NCBI GenBank assembly: GCA_029552945.1
Contig: JAKPDD010000032.1
Span: 206,377-270,376, forward strand
Source of the DNA: Spirochaetota bacterium
Lineage (GTDB): Bacteria > Spirochaetota > GWB1-36-13 > JAKPDD01
Direction: 5' to 3'
Length of the DNA stretch: 64,000 nt
This document shows, piece after piece, positions 47,468 to 56,809 of the stretch. The notes under the pieces are model-generated. The model saw only the letters and a program-made list of their open reading frames with translations, was not told the DNA's origin and did no database searches. A program made the translations under genes and the position numbers. Within the stretch, counting starts at the first letter, position 1; each line of letters opens with the position of its first letter.

Positions 47468-48691
47468 ATGAAAATATTTAATAAATCAAAAAAATTAGAC
47501 AATGTATGTTATGATATAAGAGGGCCAGTACTTGAAGAGGCTAATAAACTTGAACAGGAAGGCTACAATATAATAAAACTTAATATCGGGAATCCATATT
47601 ACTTTGGGCTTGAAGCTCCAGATATAGTTATACATGATGTTATTTTCAATATAAAAAAGGCCCAGGGTTATTCTGACTCCAAAGGAATATTTTTAGCAAG
47701 AAATGCTATATTACTGGATGCTAAGAAAAAAGGTTTCGGCGATGACCTTACAATAGATGATATATATATAGGTAATGGTGTAAGCGAGCTTATAGTAATG
47801 TCGATGCAGGGACTACTTGATAACGACGATGAAATACTTATCCCTTCCCCTGATTACCCTTTATGGACTGCAGCAGTAAATCTTGCGGGGGGAAATGCAG
47901 TACATTATATATGTGATGAGCAATCTGATTGGTACCCTGACATAAATGATATAAAGAAAAAAATTAATTCTAAAACAAAAGGTATAGTTATAATAAATCC
48001 AAACAATCCAACAGGTGCTGTATATAGTAAAGAAATATTAGAAGAGATTGTGAAAATTGCAGTAGAAAATCAACTTATAATATTTTCTGATGAAATATAT
48101 GAAAAGATAGTATACCCAGAAACAACACACTATAATATAGCATCTCTAACCAATGAAACACTAGTAATTACATTTAATGGACTTTCAAAATCCCACAGGA
48201 TAGCAGGATTTAGAGTAGGATGGATGATACTATCAGGAAACAAAAAAAATGCTCAAGGTTATATAGAGGGCCTTAATATACTCTCAAGTATGAGATTATG
48301 CAGTAATGTGCCAGCTCAATATTCAATAATGTCAGCCCTAGGTATAGAGGAAAAGGGACTTATAAAAATGATAAACCCTGGTGGTAAATTATATGAACAG
48401 AGAAACTATATATTTGATAAATTAAATGATATACCAGGTATAACATGTGTTAAACCCAAAGGAGCTTTTTATATTTTCCCAAAGGTTGATATTAAAAAGT
48501 TTAATATTTCTAATGATGAAAAACTTGTTCTGGATATATTACAACAAGAAAAAATATTACTAGTACATGGTAAAGGATTTAATTGGAAAACGCCAGACCA
48601 TTTTAGAATAGTATTTCTCCCACCAATTGATGTACTCCAGGAAGTTGTAACAAGACTTGCTAATTTCTTTAAAAATTATAAACAAGAATAA
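47468..48691 (+). CDS. alaA: Alanine aminotransferase, AlaA-like
   Basis: The 407-residue class I aminotransferase resembles E. coli AlaA (405) throughout: DIRGPVLEEANKLEQEGYNIIKLNIGNP, QGLLDNDDEILIPSPDYPLWTAAVNLAGG and IINPNNPTGAVYS. The PLP-binding lysine is K241 in FNGLSKSHRIAGFRVGWM. It transfers amino groups between glutamate and pyruvate. Why it sits between the SpsF-like and maf genes is not clear. A second alanine aminotransferase, alaC-like, is at 62459. Confidence 0.93.
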   Translation: MKIFNKSKKLDNVCYDIRGPVLEEANKLEQEGYNIIKLNIGNPYYFGLEAPDIVIHDVIFNIKKAQGYSDSKGIFLARNAILLDAKKKGFGDDLTIDDIYIGNGVSELIVMSMQGLLDNDDEILIPSPDYPLWTAAVNLAGGNAVHYICDEQSDWYPDINDIKKKINSKTKGIVIINPNNPTGAVYSKEILEEIVKIAVENQLIIFSDEIYEKIVYPETTHYNIASLTNETLVITFNGLSKSHRIAGFRVGWMILSGNKKNAQGYIEGLNILSSMRLCSNVPAQYSIMSALGIEEKGLIKMINPGGKLYEQRNYIFDKLNDIPGITCVKPKGAFYIFPKVDIKKFNISNDEKLVLDILQQEKILLVHGKGFNWKTPDHFRIVFLPPIDVLQEVVTRLANFFKNYKQE

Positions 48692-48692
48692 A

Positions 48693-49259
48693 ATGAAAAT
48701 AATTTTAGCCTCATCATCACCAAGAAGAAAAGAGATACTTGAGAAAATAGGGCTAAAAATAGAAATTATCAAACCAGAAATAGATGAAAAGATAAACAGA
48801 GTCGATGATATTATTGAAGTAGCATATTTAAAAGCAAAAAATGTTTTTGATAAATTAGAAAGAAAAGATGATTTAATTGTAATAGGTGCTGATACTGTAG
48901 TAGTAGTCGATAATTATATATTAGGAAAACCGAAAGATAAAAAAGATGCCTTTAATATGATAAAACTTCTAAGAGATAAAATCCATTACGTATATACAGG
49001 ATTATCACTAGTAACAAAACATAAAAGTATACTAGACATATCAAAAACTTCAATAAAAGTAGAATATATTTCTGATGAGCAAATAAAAAGATATATTGAA
49101 AAGGAAGAGATACTTGATGCTGCTGGTGCTTACAAAATTCAAGGTCTGTTTTCATGTTTTATAAAATCTATAGAAGGAGAATATTATAATGTAGTTGGTT
49201 TACCATTAAACAAACTTTATAATATACTAAAAAAAGATTTTGGACTTGATATAATTTAA
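48693..49259 (+). CDS. maf: Maf-family nucleoside triphosphate pyrophosphatase
   Basis: The start is ATG 48693 (MKIILASSSPRRKEILEKIG, 188 residues), one base after the alaA stop; an upstream frame from 48657 overlaps alaA and adds 12 spurious residues. Conserved segments are ASSSPRRKEIL, VIGADTVVVVDNYILGKPKDKKDAF and the final SIEGEYYNVVGLPLNKLY. Maf enzymes hydrolyse modified nucleotides (dTTP, UTP or m7GTP). Confidence 0.95.
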   Translation: MKIILASSSPRRKEILEKIGLKIEIIKPEIDEKINRVDDIIEVAYLKAKNVFDKLERKDDLIVIGADTVVVVDNYILGKPKDKKDAFNMIKLLRDKIHYVYTGLSLVTKHKSILDISKTSIKVEYISDEQIKRYIEKEEILDAAGAYKIQGLFSCFIKSIEGEYYNVVGLPLNKLYNILKKDFGLDII

Positions 49260-49295
49260 ATTTTCAATTTTATTAATAATTATGGAGAAATAAAA

Positions 49296-49667
49296 ATGTA
49301 TATGATAAGTGTAGAAGATAGCTTTTCTTCAGCCCATAGTTTAAGAGGATATGAAGGTAAGTGTGAAAATCTTCATGGCCATAATTGGAAAGTTAGAGTT
49401 ACCCTTAAAGGTGAAAAATTAAACAATATAGGGATATTGATCGACTTTAAAAATGTAAAAAAAATACTAAAAGATATATTATTAGTTTTAGACCACAAGT
49501 TTTTAAATGAAATAACACCTTTTGATAAAATAAATCCTTCTGCTGAAAATATAGCATTCTTTATATATGGAGAACTAAAGAAAAAATTAGAGGAAAATAT
49601 TAAAATAGACAGAGTTGAGATATGGGAAAGTGAAAAAGCATTTGCTACCTACTATGAAGGAGAGTAA
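49296..49667 (+). CDS. queD: 6-carboxy-5,6,7,8-tetrahydropterin synthase
   Basis: The 123-residue protein has the zinc histidines H14, H27 and H29 and the catalytic cysteine C23 in the pattern CENLHGHNW. This CxxxHGH arrangement is that of QueD rather than eukaryotic pyruvoyl-tetrahydropterin synthase. The late VEIWESEKAFATY holds the conserved Glu. It makes the pterin precursor of queuosine. Other que genes are not in the window. Confidence 0.93.
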   Translation: MYMISVEDSFSSAHSLRGYEGKCENLHGHNWKVRVTLKGEKLNNIGILIDFKNVKKILKDILLVLDHKFLNEITPFDKINPSAENIAFFIYGELKKKLEENIKIDRVEIWESEKAFATYYEGE

Positions 49668-49669
49668 GA

Positions 49670-50098
49670 TTGTTTAATGAAAAAATTTTAGAAGAAAAAA
49701 TTTATATTTTACTTGATACTAAGTTAGAAAATATCACAAAATTAACAATTGAGATTGAAAAATATTCCAAAAATTTTATACCGGACTCTCAAGCATACGA
49801 ATTTGCTGTTGCTATAGATGAGTTTGTAACAAATGTAATAAGTCATGGGAAAATAAGAAGAAACATTATAATAATATCAATTTTTTTTAAAAACAATGAA
49901 ATGATAGCAGTAATAAAAGATTGGAGCGATAGGTTTATACCACCATTAGTTGTTGATAAAAAAAAGTTCTCATTTGATAAACTAGAAGCAGGTGGTTTAG
50001 GGCTTTTTCTTATTCAGGAATTTGTAGATGAGGTAAGATTTCTTTATGATGAAAAGACAAATGCTAATCTTACTGTAATGAAAAAATATGTATTCTAA
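49670..50098 (+). CDS. RsbW-like anti-sigma factor kinase (HATPase)
   Basis: The 142-residue protein starts at TTG 49670, 2 bases after queD; no ATG in frame fits. It has the N-box FAVAIDEFVTNVISHG, G1-like VIKDWSDRF and G2 GGLGLFLIQEFVDEV, characteristic of short stand-alone kinases that bind ATP and regulate sigma factors or phosphatases. No anti-anti-sigma partner is next to it. It overlaps the following lipoprotein gene by 11 bases. Confidence 0.88.
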   Translation: MFNEKILEEKIYILLDTKLENITKLTIEIEKYSKNFIPDSQAYEFAVAIDEFVTNVISHGKIRRNIIIISIFFKNNEMIAVIKDWSDRFIPPLVVDKKKFSFDKLEAGGLGLFLIQEFVDEVRFLYDEKTNANLTVMKKYVF

Positions 50099-51470
50099 TA
50101 AAAATTTTATCTTAAAATTTTTACTTTTTTCATTTTTTATTTTAAGCTGTAAAACTGTAAAAGAGATAACAAAAGAAGAAGATATTGAAGACCTTAAAAA
50201 AATACCTCAAAACGCACTCTTTTTTGCAGATAAATCTAATGTAAAGCTTTTAATTCTACCTGAGTTTAATAACATGTTAATACAGTATTATTTTAAAAAA
50301 TACTTTGAAGTATGGAATAATAATTATATAATCCCAAATCTTAAAGAATATTATGAAAACTTTTTTAAAGAAGAATATTATGGTGAAAACAAGCAAAAAA
50401 TTGAACAAGATTTTATAGAAAAAATAATTAAGAACTCAGATATTAACAATTATCCTTCACTATCATCTGAAGGAATTACAGTAAAAACAACAGAATTAAG
50501 AGTTATTCCAACACATAAACCATTTTTTAAAGACTTTAATAAAGCAGGGGAAGGATATCCTTTTGATTATGCTCAATCATATATAATAAACGGGAACACT
50601 CCCCTTAAAATACTTCATATGACAGAAGATAAAGAGTGGGCTTTTGTTATTGGGATATTTGGCCAAGGATGGGTTAAAACAAACGATATTGCTTTTGTAA
50701 ATAAAGATATAATAAATAAAATAGTAACTCATAAAGAATGGATAGTTATAATAAGGGATGATGTAACTATAAAACTGGAAGAAAAAAACTTGTTTTTATA
50801 TAAAGTTAACATTGGAGCAATATTCCCATTGATAAAAGAGAAAGAAACTAATTTTGTTGTTAAAGTAATAGTGAGTAATGAATATAGGGAAGGCGTAGAA
50901 AAAGAAGTCCTAATCCCTAAAAATGTCTCCAATAGAGGATTTATGGAATTAAAAAAGGGAAACATAGCAAAAATAATAAATAATATGATAGGTAAACCTT
51001 ATAGTTGGGGTGGCCTATATGGTAACAGAGATTGTTCTGGTTTAGTAAAAGATCTTTTTTCTGTTTTCGGAATATACTTCCCAAGATTTTCCTATCATCA
51101 ATTTCAAACAGGAATATATTTTACTATAGACAACCTTCCTTTAGAACTTAAAGAAGAGATAATCAAAAAAAATGGTTTTCCATTTTTTACTTTAATATGG
51201 ATGCCAGGTCACATAGCAATATATATTGGGGAGTTTGAAAACAAAATTGTTATATTCCACAGTTTATGGGGGATAAAAACTATAAAAGATGATAATACTG
51301 AAAGTAGAAAAATAATAGGAAAAGCTGTAATAACAACTCTTGAACCTGGTAAAGAAAATAATAATATAAAAAGCACAATACTTTCAAGAGTATCAGGCAT
51401 ATCAAATATAATCCCCCCTTTATATATACAGCAAATGATTATTAGATCTAATTTAATTATTCAACAATAA
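50088..51470 (+). CDS. NlpC/P60 (C40) cell-wall hydrolase lipoprotein with SH3-like domains
   Basis: The 460-residue protein has a lipobox at C21 (FILSC), a middle region with SH3b-like strands (VIRDDVTIKLEEKNLFLYKVN, KVIVSNEYREGVEKEVLI) and a C-terminal NlpC/P60 domain. Catalytic residues are C316 in NRDCSGLVKDLF and H375 in MPGHIAIYIG. Such enzymes cut peptidoglycan stem peptides outside the cytoplasm. It ends the plus-strand run and its last 14 bases overlap the 3' end of mutS2 on the other strand. Confidence 0.9.
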   Translation: MYSNKNFILKFLLFSFFILSCKTVKEITKEEDIEDLKKIPQNALFFADKSNVKLLILPEFNNMLIQYYFKKYFEVWNNNYIIPNLKEYYENFFKEEYYGENKQKIEQDFIEKIIKNSDINNYPSLSSEGITVKTTELRVIPTHKPFFKDFNKAGEGYPFDYAQSYIINGNTPLKILHMTEDKEWAFVIGIFGQGWVKTNDIAFVNKDIINKIVTHKEWIVIIRDDVTIKLEEKNLFLYKVNIGAIFPLIKEKETNFVVKVIVSNEYREGVEKEVLIPKNVSNRGFMELKKGNIAKIINNMIGKPYSWGGLYGNRDCSGLVKDLFSVFGIYFPRFSYHQFQTGIYFTIDNLPLELKEEIIKKNGFPFFTLIWMPGHIAIYIGEFENKIVIFHSLWGIKTIKDDNTESRKIIGKAVITTLEPGKENNNIKSTILSRVSGISNIIPPLYIQQMIIRSNLIIQQ

Positions 51471-53751
51471 ACTTAGTTAGACCACCATCAGGACTATGTA
51501 TATAATTTTTTATATTATACTTTTTCATAATTTCAATAACTGTATCCTTTAATATACCTTTACCACGGCCATGAATAATTATTCCCTCACCACCCCCTTT
51601 TATTATTAAAGACTCAATATAGTTTTCTATCTCTTTAATAGCCTCCTCTCTCTTTTTACCTATTATATTTAACTCATAAATATCTTTTATAGGGGCATCA
51701 ACTCTAACATTAACATTTTCCTCAACTCTGCCAATTAACTTTATTATATCACCCTTCTCTACTTTTATTTTTATAACCCCTGCCTTAACAGTTATAAAGT
51801 TTTTTCCTATATCAATAATCTCACTCTCTCCAATACCATTTACTAAAACCTTATCGCCAATATTAAGCTCTATATCTTCAATCTGGGTAATATTACTAAT
51901 CTCATTATATTCTTTATAAATCCCCTCTTTTTTAATCTCATTAGATATACTATCAATATCTTTTAATATATCTTTTAATGAATTTTTATCCTCTAAACTC
52001 GATTTTTTTATTTTATCAAGTATATACCTTCTCTTTTCTTTCAAAAACTCTACCATTTCAAGTTTTTCTCCTGCCTTGATCTTATCAAGTAGTTTATTAA
52101 TCTCTTTCTCCTTTTTTTCAAGTTCTTGCTCTTTTTTAAGAAGATTTGTTAACAAGTTTTCATAATGTTTCCTTTTACTTTCATAAACTTTTATCTGTTC
52201 ATTAAGTTTATCAAGAACATCTTTTAGTTCATAATCTCTGCTGGTTGGGAGACAAAGATCCATAGCTCTTTTTATTATACTTTCATGCAAATTAAGTCTT
52301 GCTGCTATTTCTATTCCCATACTCCTGCCAGTAACACCAGTAATAAGCCTGTATCTAGGAGTAAGTGTTTTTGAATCAAACTCAACAGTTGCATTTTCAA
52401 CACGTTCTTTAAAAAAAGCAACATTTTTTACTTTTTCAAAATGAGAGGTTATAACAGCTCTTATTTTTCTCTCAAGAAGATATTCTATGATAGCTACCCC
52501 TAAACTTGCACCATCTTTAGGATCTGTACCTGCTCCTATCTCATCTATAAGGACTAAAGAGTTCTCAGTAGCTTTTTTAAGAATAAGATTGATTCTTTTT
52601 ATATGTGAAGAAAAGGTACTGAGATTCTGTGATAAGTTCTGCTCATCTCCAATATCTATAAAAATATTATCCACATATGATATTACACTATCCTCATCAG
52701 CAGGTATAAAAAGACCAGAATTAGCCATTAAAGTCAAAAGTCCAATAGTTTTTAAAGCTGCTGTCTTCCCCCCAGTATTAGGACCTGTAATAATTAAAAT
52801 ATCAAATTCTTTACCAAGTTTTATATCAATAGGGACAGGATTTTCAATAAAGGGATGTCTGGCCCTTTTTATATCCCAGTAATTATCTATAATTGGCTTC
52901 TTTAATTTATTCTCAATAGCATAAAGAGATTTTGAACAATTAAGATCAATAATCTTTAAAACTTCAATTGTTTTTTTAAAGTCATCAATTTTATTTTTTA
53001 TTGAAATAGATAATTTTCTTAATATTTTTTCTATCTCCTTCTTTTCTTCAATAACCATTTCTTTATACTTAGTATTTTTCTCAACTATAATATCTGGTTC
53101 TATAAAAACAGTTTCTCCAGTATTTGAGTAATCAATTATAAAACCTTTAATCTGATATTTATAAGACGTTTTAACTGGTATAACCCATCTATCACCCTTA
53201 AAAGTAAAAAATCTATCTTGCAAAAAAGGCTTAAACTCAGGATTATCCAATATTTTTCGTAAACTTAAAGATATCGATTCCTTTAATTTTCTAATCTGTG
53301 TTCTTATATTAAACAATTCATCAGAAGCATTATCCTTTATATTACCTTCTTCATTTATTACCTGATTTATTCTTGTAAAAATAGTAGTAAAATCTGATAG
53401 TTCAGAAATAATACTTACAACATTCTCAGAAGTTGAATTAATAAAATAATCTTTTAAAGACTTAACATTTTTTATAAATTCCTTTATTTTTATAACTTCT
53501 TCGATAATTAGTATTCCATCTTTCTCAACTTTTAGAATAGAAGATCGTATATCTGGTATTATAAAACCGGGAAAATTATTTTCAATTATATATTTTACAA
53601 AAGAGTCAAGAATATTAAGATTATTCAATAAATCTTCACGAGCAAGAAGTTTAATATTATCAACTTCTTCTTCGCCTAATTTACTTAAACAAAACTTTTT
53701 TATCTCTTTTTTTAATCTACTAAACTCTAAAGATATAAGGGTATGGTTCAT
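51457..53751 (-). CDS. mutS2: MutS2 family ATPase/endonuclease
   Basis: The 764-residue protein has Walker A GPNTGGKT at residues 323-330, LVLIDEIGAGTDPKDGASLG, the signature STFSSHIKRIN, a coiled-coil region (about 500-560) and a C-terminal Smr domain with HGRGKG at 727-732. It lacks the MutS mismatch-recognition domain. MutS2 limits recombination and, in some bacteria, rescues collided ribosomes. It converges on the NlpC/P60 gene and is preceded by a secreted-protein gene with a 4-base overlap. Confidence 0.96.
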   Translation of the reverse strand: MNHTLISLEFSRLKKEIKKFCLSKLGEEEVDNIKLLAREDLLNNLNILDSFVKYIIENNFPGFIIPDIRSSILKVEKDGILIIEEVIKIKEFIKNVKSLKDYFINSTSENVVSIISELSDFTTIFTRINQVINEEGNIKDNASDELFNIRTQIRKLKESISLSLRKILDNPEFKPFLQDRFFTFKGDRWVIPVKTSYKYQIKGFIIDYSNTGETVFIEPDIIVEKNTKYKEMVIEEKKEIEKILRKLSISIKNKIDDFKKTIEVLKIIDLNCSKSLYAIENKLKKPIIDNYWDIKRARHPFIENPVPIDIKLGKEFDILIITGPNTGGKTAALKTIGLLTLMANSGLFIPADEDSVISYVDNIFIDIGDEQNLSQNLSTFSSHIKRINLILKKATENSLVLIDEIGAGTDPKDGASLGVAIIEYLLERKIRAVITSHFEKVKNVAFFKERVENATVEFDSKTLTPRYRLITGVTGRSMGIEIAARLNLHESIIKRAMDLCLPTSRDYELKDVLDKLNEQIKVYESKRKHYENLLTNLLKKEQELEKKEKEINKLLDKIKAGEKLEMVEFLKEKRRYILDKIKKSSLEDKNSLKDILKDIDSISNEIKKEGIYKEYNEISNITQIEDIELNIGDKVLVNGIGESEIIDIGKNFITVKAGVIKIKVEKGDIIKLIGRVEENVNVRVDAPIKDIYELNIIGKKREEAIKEIENYIESLIIKGGGEGIIIHGRGKGILKDTVIEIMKKYNIKNYIHSPDGGLTKFIVE

Positions 53752-54452
53752 CTAGATACTACTGAGTTCTCATATTCAGTCTTTAATAAAACTCCTGACT
53801 TTGAATAAAACTCTTTTTTTGATAATTTATCACCATCATAATAATATTTTACAGAATACTGAAGTGTTTTCCCATCTATGTTGTATCTATAATATTCTTT
53901 TATAACAGTACCACCTCCATAAAAAAACTTTTCATATATTTGATCCCTCTGGTTTATTCTTTCAATAATATCATAGTTATTATCTTTATATGTAAATTTT
54001 GTTTCTTCAATTTTAATAAGTTCTCTCTTTTTTAACGAATAGATAAACAATATTGTTTTAGAGATCCTCTTTTCTTCATTATATTCAAAGTTTATTTTAG
54101 CAAGTACTTTATCATCTTTATCTTTAAACTCTTTTGTTGCCAGCAAACCTTTCTCATATTTATAAGTTATATAATTAAAAAAAATATTGTTATATCTATC
54201 TACAAGATAGGTATTTATATTACCTTTAGGATCGTAATATCCGACAGATTCAACAAGATTATCGTTATTATATGTTACAACAAAATAAAATTCATTTTCT
54301 TTAAGTTCATTCTGATTTTTTTCCTCACTAAAATTATCTGTTTTATCAAAATTAAGCTTATAATAAAAGAAATATTTTTTACTTTTTGCTTCTTGTCCAA
54401 AAATATTGAGAAATAAAGTTAATAAGATAACTACTTTGAATACTACACGCAT
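53748..54452 (-). CDS. Secreted protein with YD/RHS-like repeats, unknown function
   Basis: The 234-residue protein has a signal peptide (MRVVFKVVILLTLFLNIFG) and then repeating aromatic strands such as YFVVTYNNDNLVESVGYYD, YKYEKGLLATKEFKDKD and VKYYYDGDKLSKKEFYSKSG, resembling YD or MORN-type repeats. I do not recognise a family. It overlaps mutS2 by 4 bases but its role need not be linked. It is probably periplasmic or outer-membrane facing. Confidence 0.7.
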   Translation of the reverse strand: MRVVFKVVILLTLFLNIFGQEAKSKKYFFYYKLNFDKTDNFSEEKNQNELKENEFYFVVTYNNDNLVESVGYYDPKGNINTYLVDRYNNIFFNYITYKYEKGLLATKEFKDKDDKVLAKINFEYNEEKRISKTILFIYSLKKRELIKIEETKFTYKDNNYDIIERINQRDQIYEKFFYGGGTVIKEYYRYNIDGKTLQYSVKYYYDGDKLSKKEFYSKSGVLLKTEYENSVVSR

Positions 54453-54556
54453 ATAACCGCCTTTTACAACATAATATCAAAATATCAAATTTATTCTCGT
54501 CTATTTTTATTATCAAGTTAATAATTTTAAAAATTAAATAAATTAAATAAAATTGA

Positions 54557-55318
54557 TTATTTTATATTCTCTTCTATAGTCTCTCCATTAGTACTATCTT
54601 TCCTATCATCTCTCTTTTCTTGTGGCTTACCCATACTTCTTTGAGTAATAAAATTTTCATTAAAAGGAATTTCAATCCTTGCTATTGTTCTATCTTCTTT
54701 AGTCATTATCCTGAAAAGATTAGGGTCCACATTTTCTGCTTTCAACATAGTTGTAACAAGTGCAAGGCCCATTCCTGCCCCTTCTGTATTATCTTGATTT
54801 TCCATATAAAAGTCCATCAATGTCTCATATTTCATAATTTTAGACATTTTTTCCCTGAGTCTTTTTTCCTCTTGGGGTGTTATAGGTGTATTATTAACCA
54901 CTTCAATTCTCATACCATTAGGTTCATGGTAAAAACTTATCCTAACATAAAGCCCTTTTTTCTTTGCTATTTGACCATATTTTAGAGCCATCTCTTCTGT
55001 CATATAATTTTTATATTCACTCATGCCTTTTTCATAATCATCTGGATTAAATAAATCAAGCCCTTTTTCTTCAAAAAATATCCTTTTTAAATTCGCCTTT
55101 GTACCATTAATAGCAAGTTCTTTAACAGCAGTATATATCATACTTTTAAGATTTTCTTTATTATATTTTTTTAGAATATTTTCGACAACATAATCTAATT
55201 TTTTTTCTATATCATCAGACATAGAATATGAGATAACTCTTATAACTTTACCATTGTCTATGGCTATATATATATTTTTCTCAATATCAAAATATGTTGG
55301 CAACTTTCTATTTTCCAT
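54557..55318 (-). CDS. Histidine-kinase-like ATPase domain protein
   Basis: The 253-residue protein carries a GHKL ATP-binding fold: N-box KELAINGTKANLKRI, a central VVNNTP and the G2 loop EGAGMGLALVTTML. There is no membrane segment, no phosphoacceptor histidine domain, and a disordered acidic tail. Similar stand-alone HATPase proteins occur in spirochaetes; their partner and function are unknown to me. It is flanked by 104 and 97 bases, so it may be transcribed alone. Confidence 0.78.
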   Translation of the reverse strand: MENRKLPTYFDIEKNIYIAIDNGKVIRVISYSMSDDIEKKLDYVVENILKKYNKENLKSMIYTAVKELAINGTKANLKRIFFEEKGLDLFNPDDYEKGMSEYKNYMTEEMALKYGQIAKKKGLYVRISFYHEPNGMRIEVVNNTPITPQEEKRLREKMSKIMKYETLMDFYMENQDNTEGAGMGLALVTTMLKAENVDPNLFRIMTKEDRTIARIEIPFNENFITQRSMGKPQEKRDDRKDSTNGETIEENIK

Positions 55319-55415
55319 TTCTTAATCCCTTATTTATAATAACTCAAAAATCTAAATTTTTTTACATTAATTATATTATACTAATAATTTAGATTTTATC
55401 AAGTTTTTTTAATTG

Positions 55416-56009
55416 TTAATAAATTAAATTATCGTATATTTTTTTAGATTCTTTTCTTATTTTTTCATGTAAATTGTTTTTTTTATTATCCATAGTAACT
55501 ATACCAAAAAGTTCTTTAACTTCAAAAACCCATATAGCCTCCGGCATGCCAAACTCAACACAAAAAAAATCAATAATTCTTATGTTGTTAGCATAATAAC
55601 TACCTGCACCACCAACAAAATGAATATATGCTGAGTTAAATTCATTTAAAGCATTAAGTGTTTTAATTCCCATACCACCTTTCCCTATAATAAAAGCCGG
55701 CCTAAAAAACTCTATAACTTTATCCTCATAAGGCTCTTCTCTAATACTCGTAGTTGGACCTGCTGATATAACTTTTTTACTGTTCATATCAACTATAGGG
55801 CCACAGTGATAAATAGCCCCATTTTTTATATAATTTTTGATTTTTGTCATAAGCTCAATATTTTTATTCTGAACTATCGATTCATAATAGAACTTATGAG
55901 CCCTATCTCTTGATGTAACAATAATCCCATCAATATAAACATGATCACCTACAGTAAGTTTATCAACTATACTATTATCATTTAATGGGAGTTTTATTTT
56001 ATATTGCAT
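55416..56009 (-). CDS. Class I fumarate hydratase, beta subunit
   Basis: The start is ATG 56009 (MQYKIKLPLNDN, 197 residues), behind AAGGAGAGGG; the frame to 56033 adds 8 residues. The Fumarase_C region shows DGIIVTSRDRAHK, IYHCGPIVDMN, AGPTTSIREEPYED and IGKGGMGIKTL. With the alpha subunit it makes an iron-sulfur fumarase or tartrate dehydratase. It overlaps the alpha gene by 16 bases. Confidence 0.92.
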   Translation of the reverse strand: MQYKIKLPLNDNSIVDKLTVGDHVYIDGIIVTSRDRAHKFYYESIVQNKNIELMTKIKNYIKNGAIYHCGPIVDMNSKKVISAGPTTSIREEPYEDKVIEFFRPAFIIGKGGMGIKTLNALNEFNSAYIHFVGGAGSYYANNIRIIDFFCVEFGMPEAIWVFEVKELFGIVTMDNKKNNLHEKIRKESKKIYDNLIY

Positions 56010-56809
56010 TTCCCTCTCCTTGCAACCCAACATAAGTAAGATATTGTAACAAAAAATGAAGCAGGGTGTCTTGCTGCAAATCCTATTTTAACCCCCAGTA
56101 ATGTAGGTGAGCCACCTAACCCCATAGGGCCTATATTTAAAGAGTTAGCTTTTTCCAATATCTGGCTTTCAAGTTCAGCAATAATGGGATCTTTATTTTT
56201 ATCATCAAGTGATCTAAACAACTGTTTTTTAGCTATTTTATACCCCAATGCCCTATCACCACCTATACATACACCAATTATACCAGGTGCACATCCTAAC
56301 CCTTGAACCTCTGTCAAATGATATAAAATAATTTTCTTTACACCTTCAATACTTCTTTCTGAAGTAATATCATTAGGTATAGAATATTGATTACTTACAT
56401 TCTCACTACCCCCACCTTTTAAAAGAAGATTTATCTCAATATCATCTCTATTTTGAAACTCAAAATCAACATAAGGAAGATATTCCCCTAAATTATTCCC
56501 ATAATTCCTATCTCTTATAGGGTCAACAGAATTAGGTCTTATAATTCCATCTTCTGTTGCCATCAATAATGCTTTTTCTATACTTAGATTAATCTCTTTT
56601 ATCCTTGATGTTTGCGAAAAAGGTAATTTTACCAAAAAATATGGATAACCAGTATCTTGACAAATAGGGATACAATTGTCTTTTGAAATTTTTATAGCAT
56701 CTTTCATAACACTCGCCAAATGCCCATCTATATTTTTTATCTGTTTTTCAACATCTGGCGGTAAAATTGTAGAAACATTTTTAATAAGGTCATAAATACT
56801 GTCTATCAT
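55994..56809 (-). CDS. Class I fumarate hydratase, alpha subunit
   Basis: The 271-residue protein has PICQDTGYPYF (C50), GGGSENVSN, GCAPGIIGVCIGGDR (C173, C181) and a late cysteine at about 260-268, enough for a [4Fe-4S] cluster. It hydrates fumarate to malate; L-tartrate dehydratase is a close alternative. The beta subunit gene follows. Its ATG shares one base with the end of the Hpt gene, implying a joint mRNA with a signalling and an ExbD gene, an odd context. Confidence 0.92.
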   Translation of the reverse strand: MIDSIYDLIKNVSTILPPDVEKQIKNIDGHLASVMKDAIKISKDNCIPICQDTGYPYFLVKLPFSQTSRIKEINLSIEKALLMATEDGIIRPNSVDPIRDRNYGNNLGEYLPYVDFEFQNRDDIEINLLLKGGGSENVSNQYSIPNDITSERSIEGVKKIILYHLTEVQGLGCAPGIIGVCIGGDRALGYKIAKKQLFRSLDDKNKDPIIAELESQILEKANSLNIGPMGLGGSPTLLGVKIGFAARHPASFFVTISYLCWVARRGKCNIK

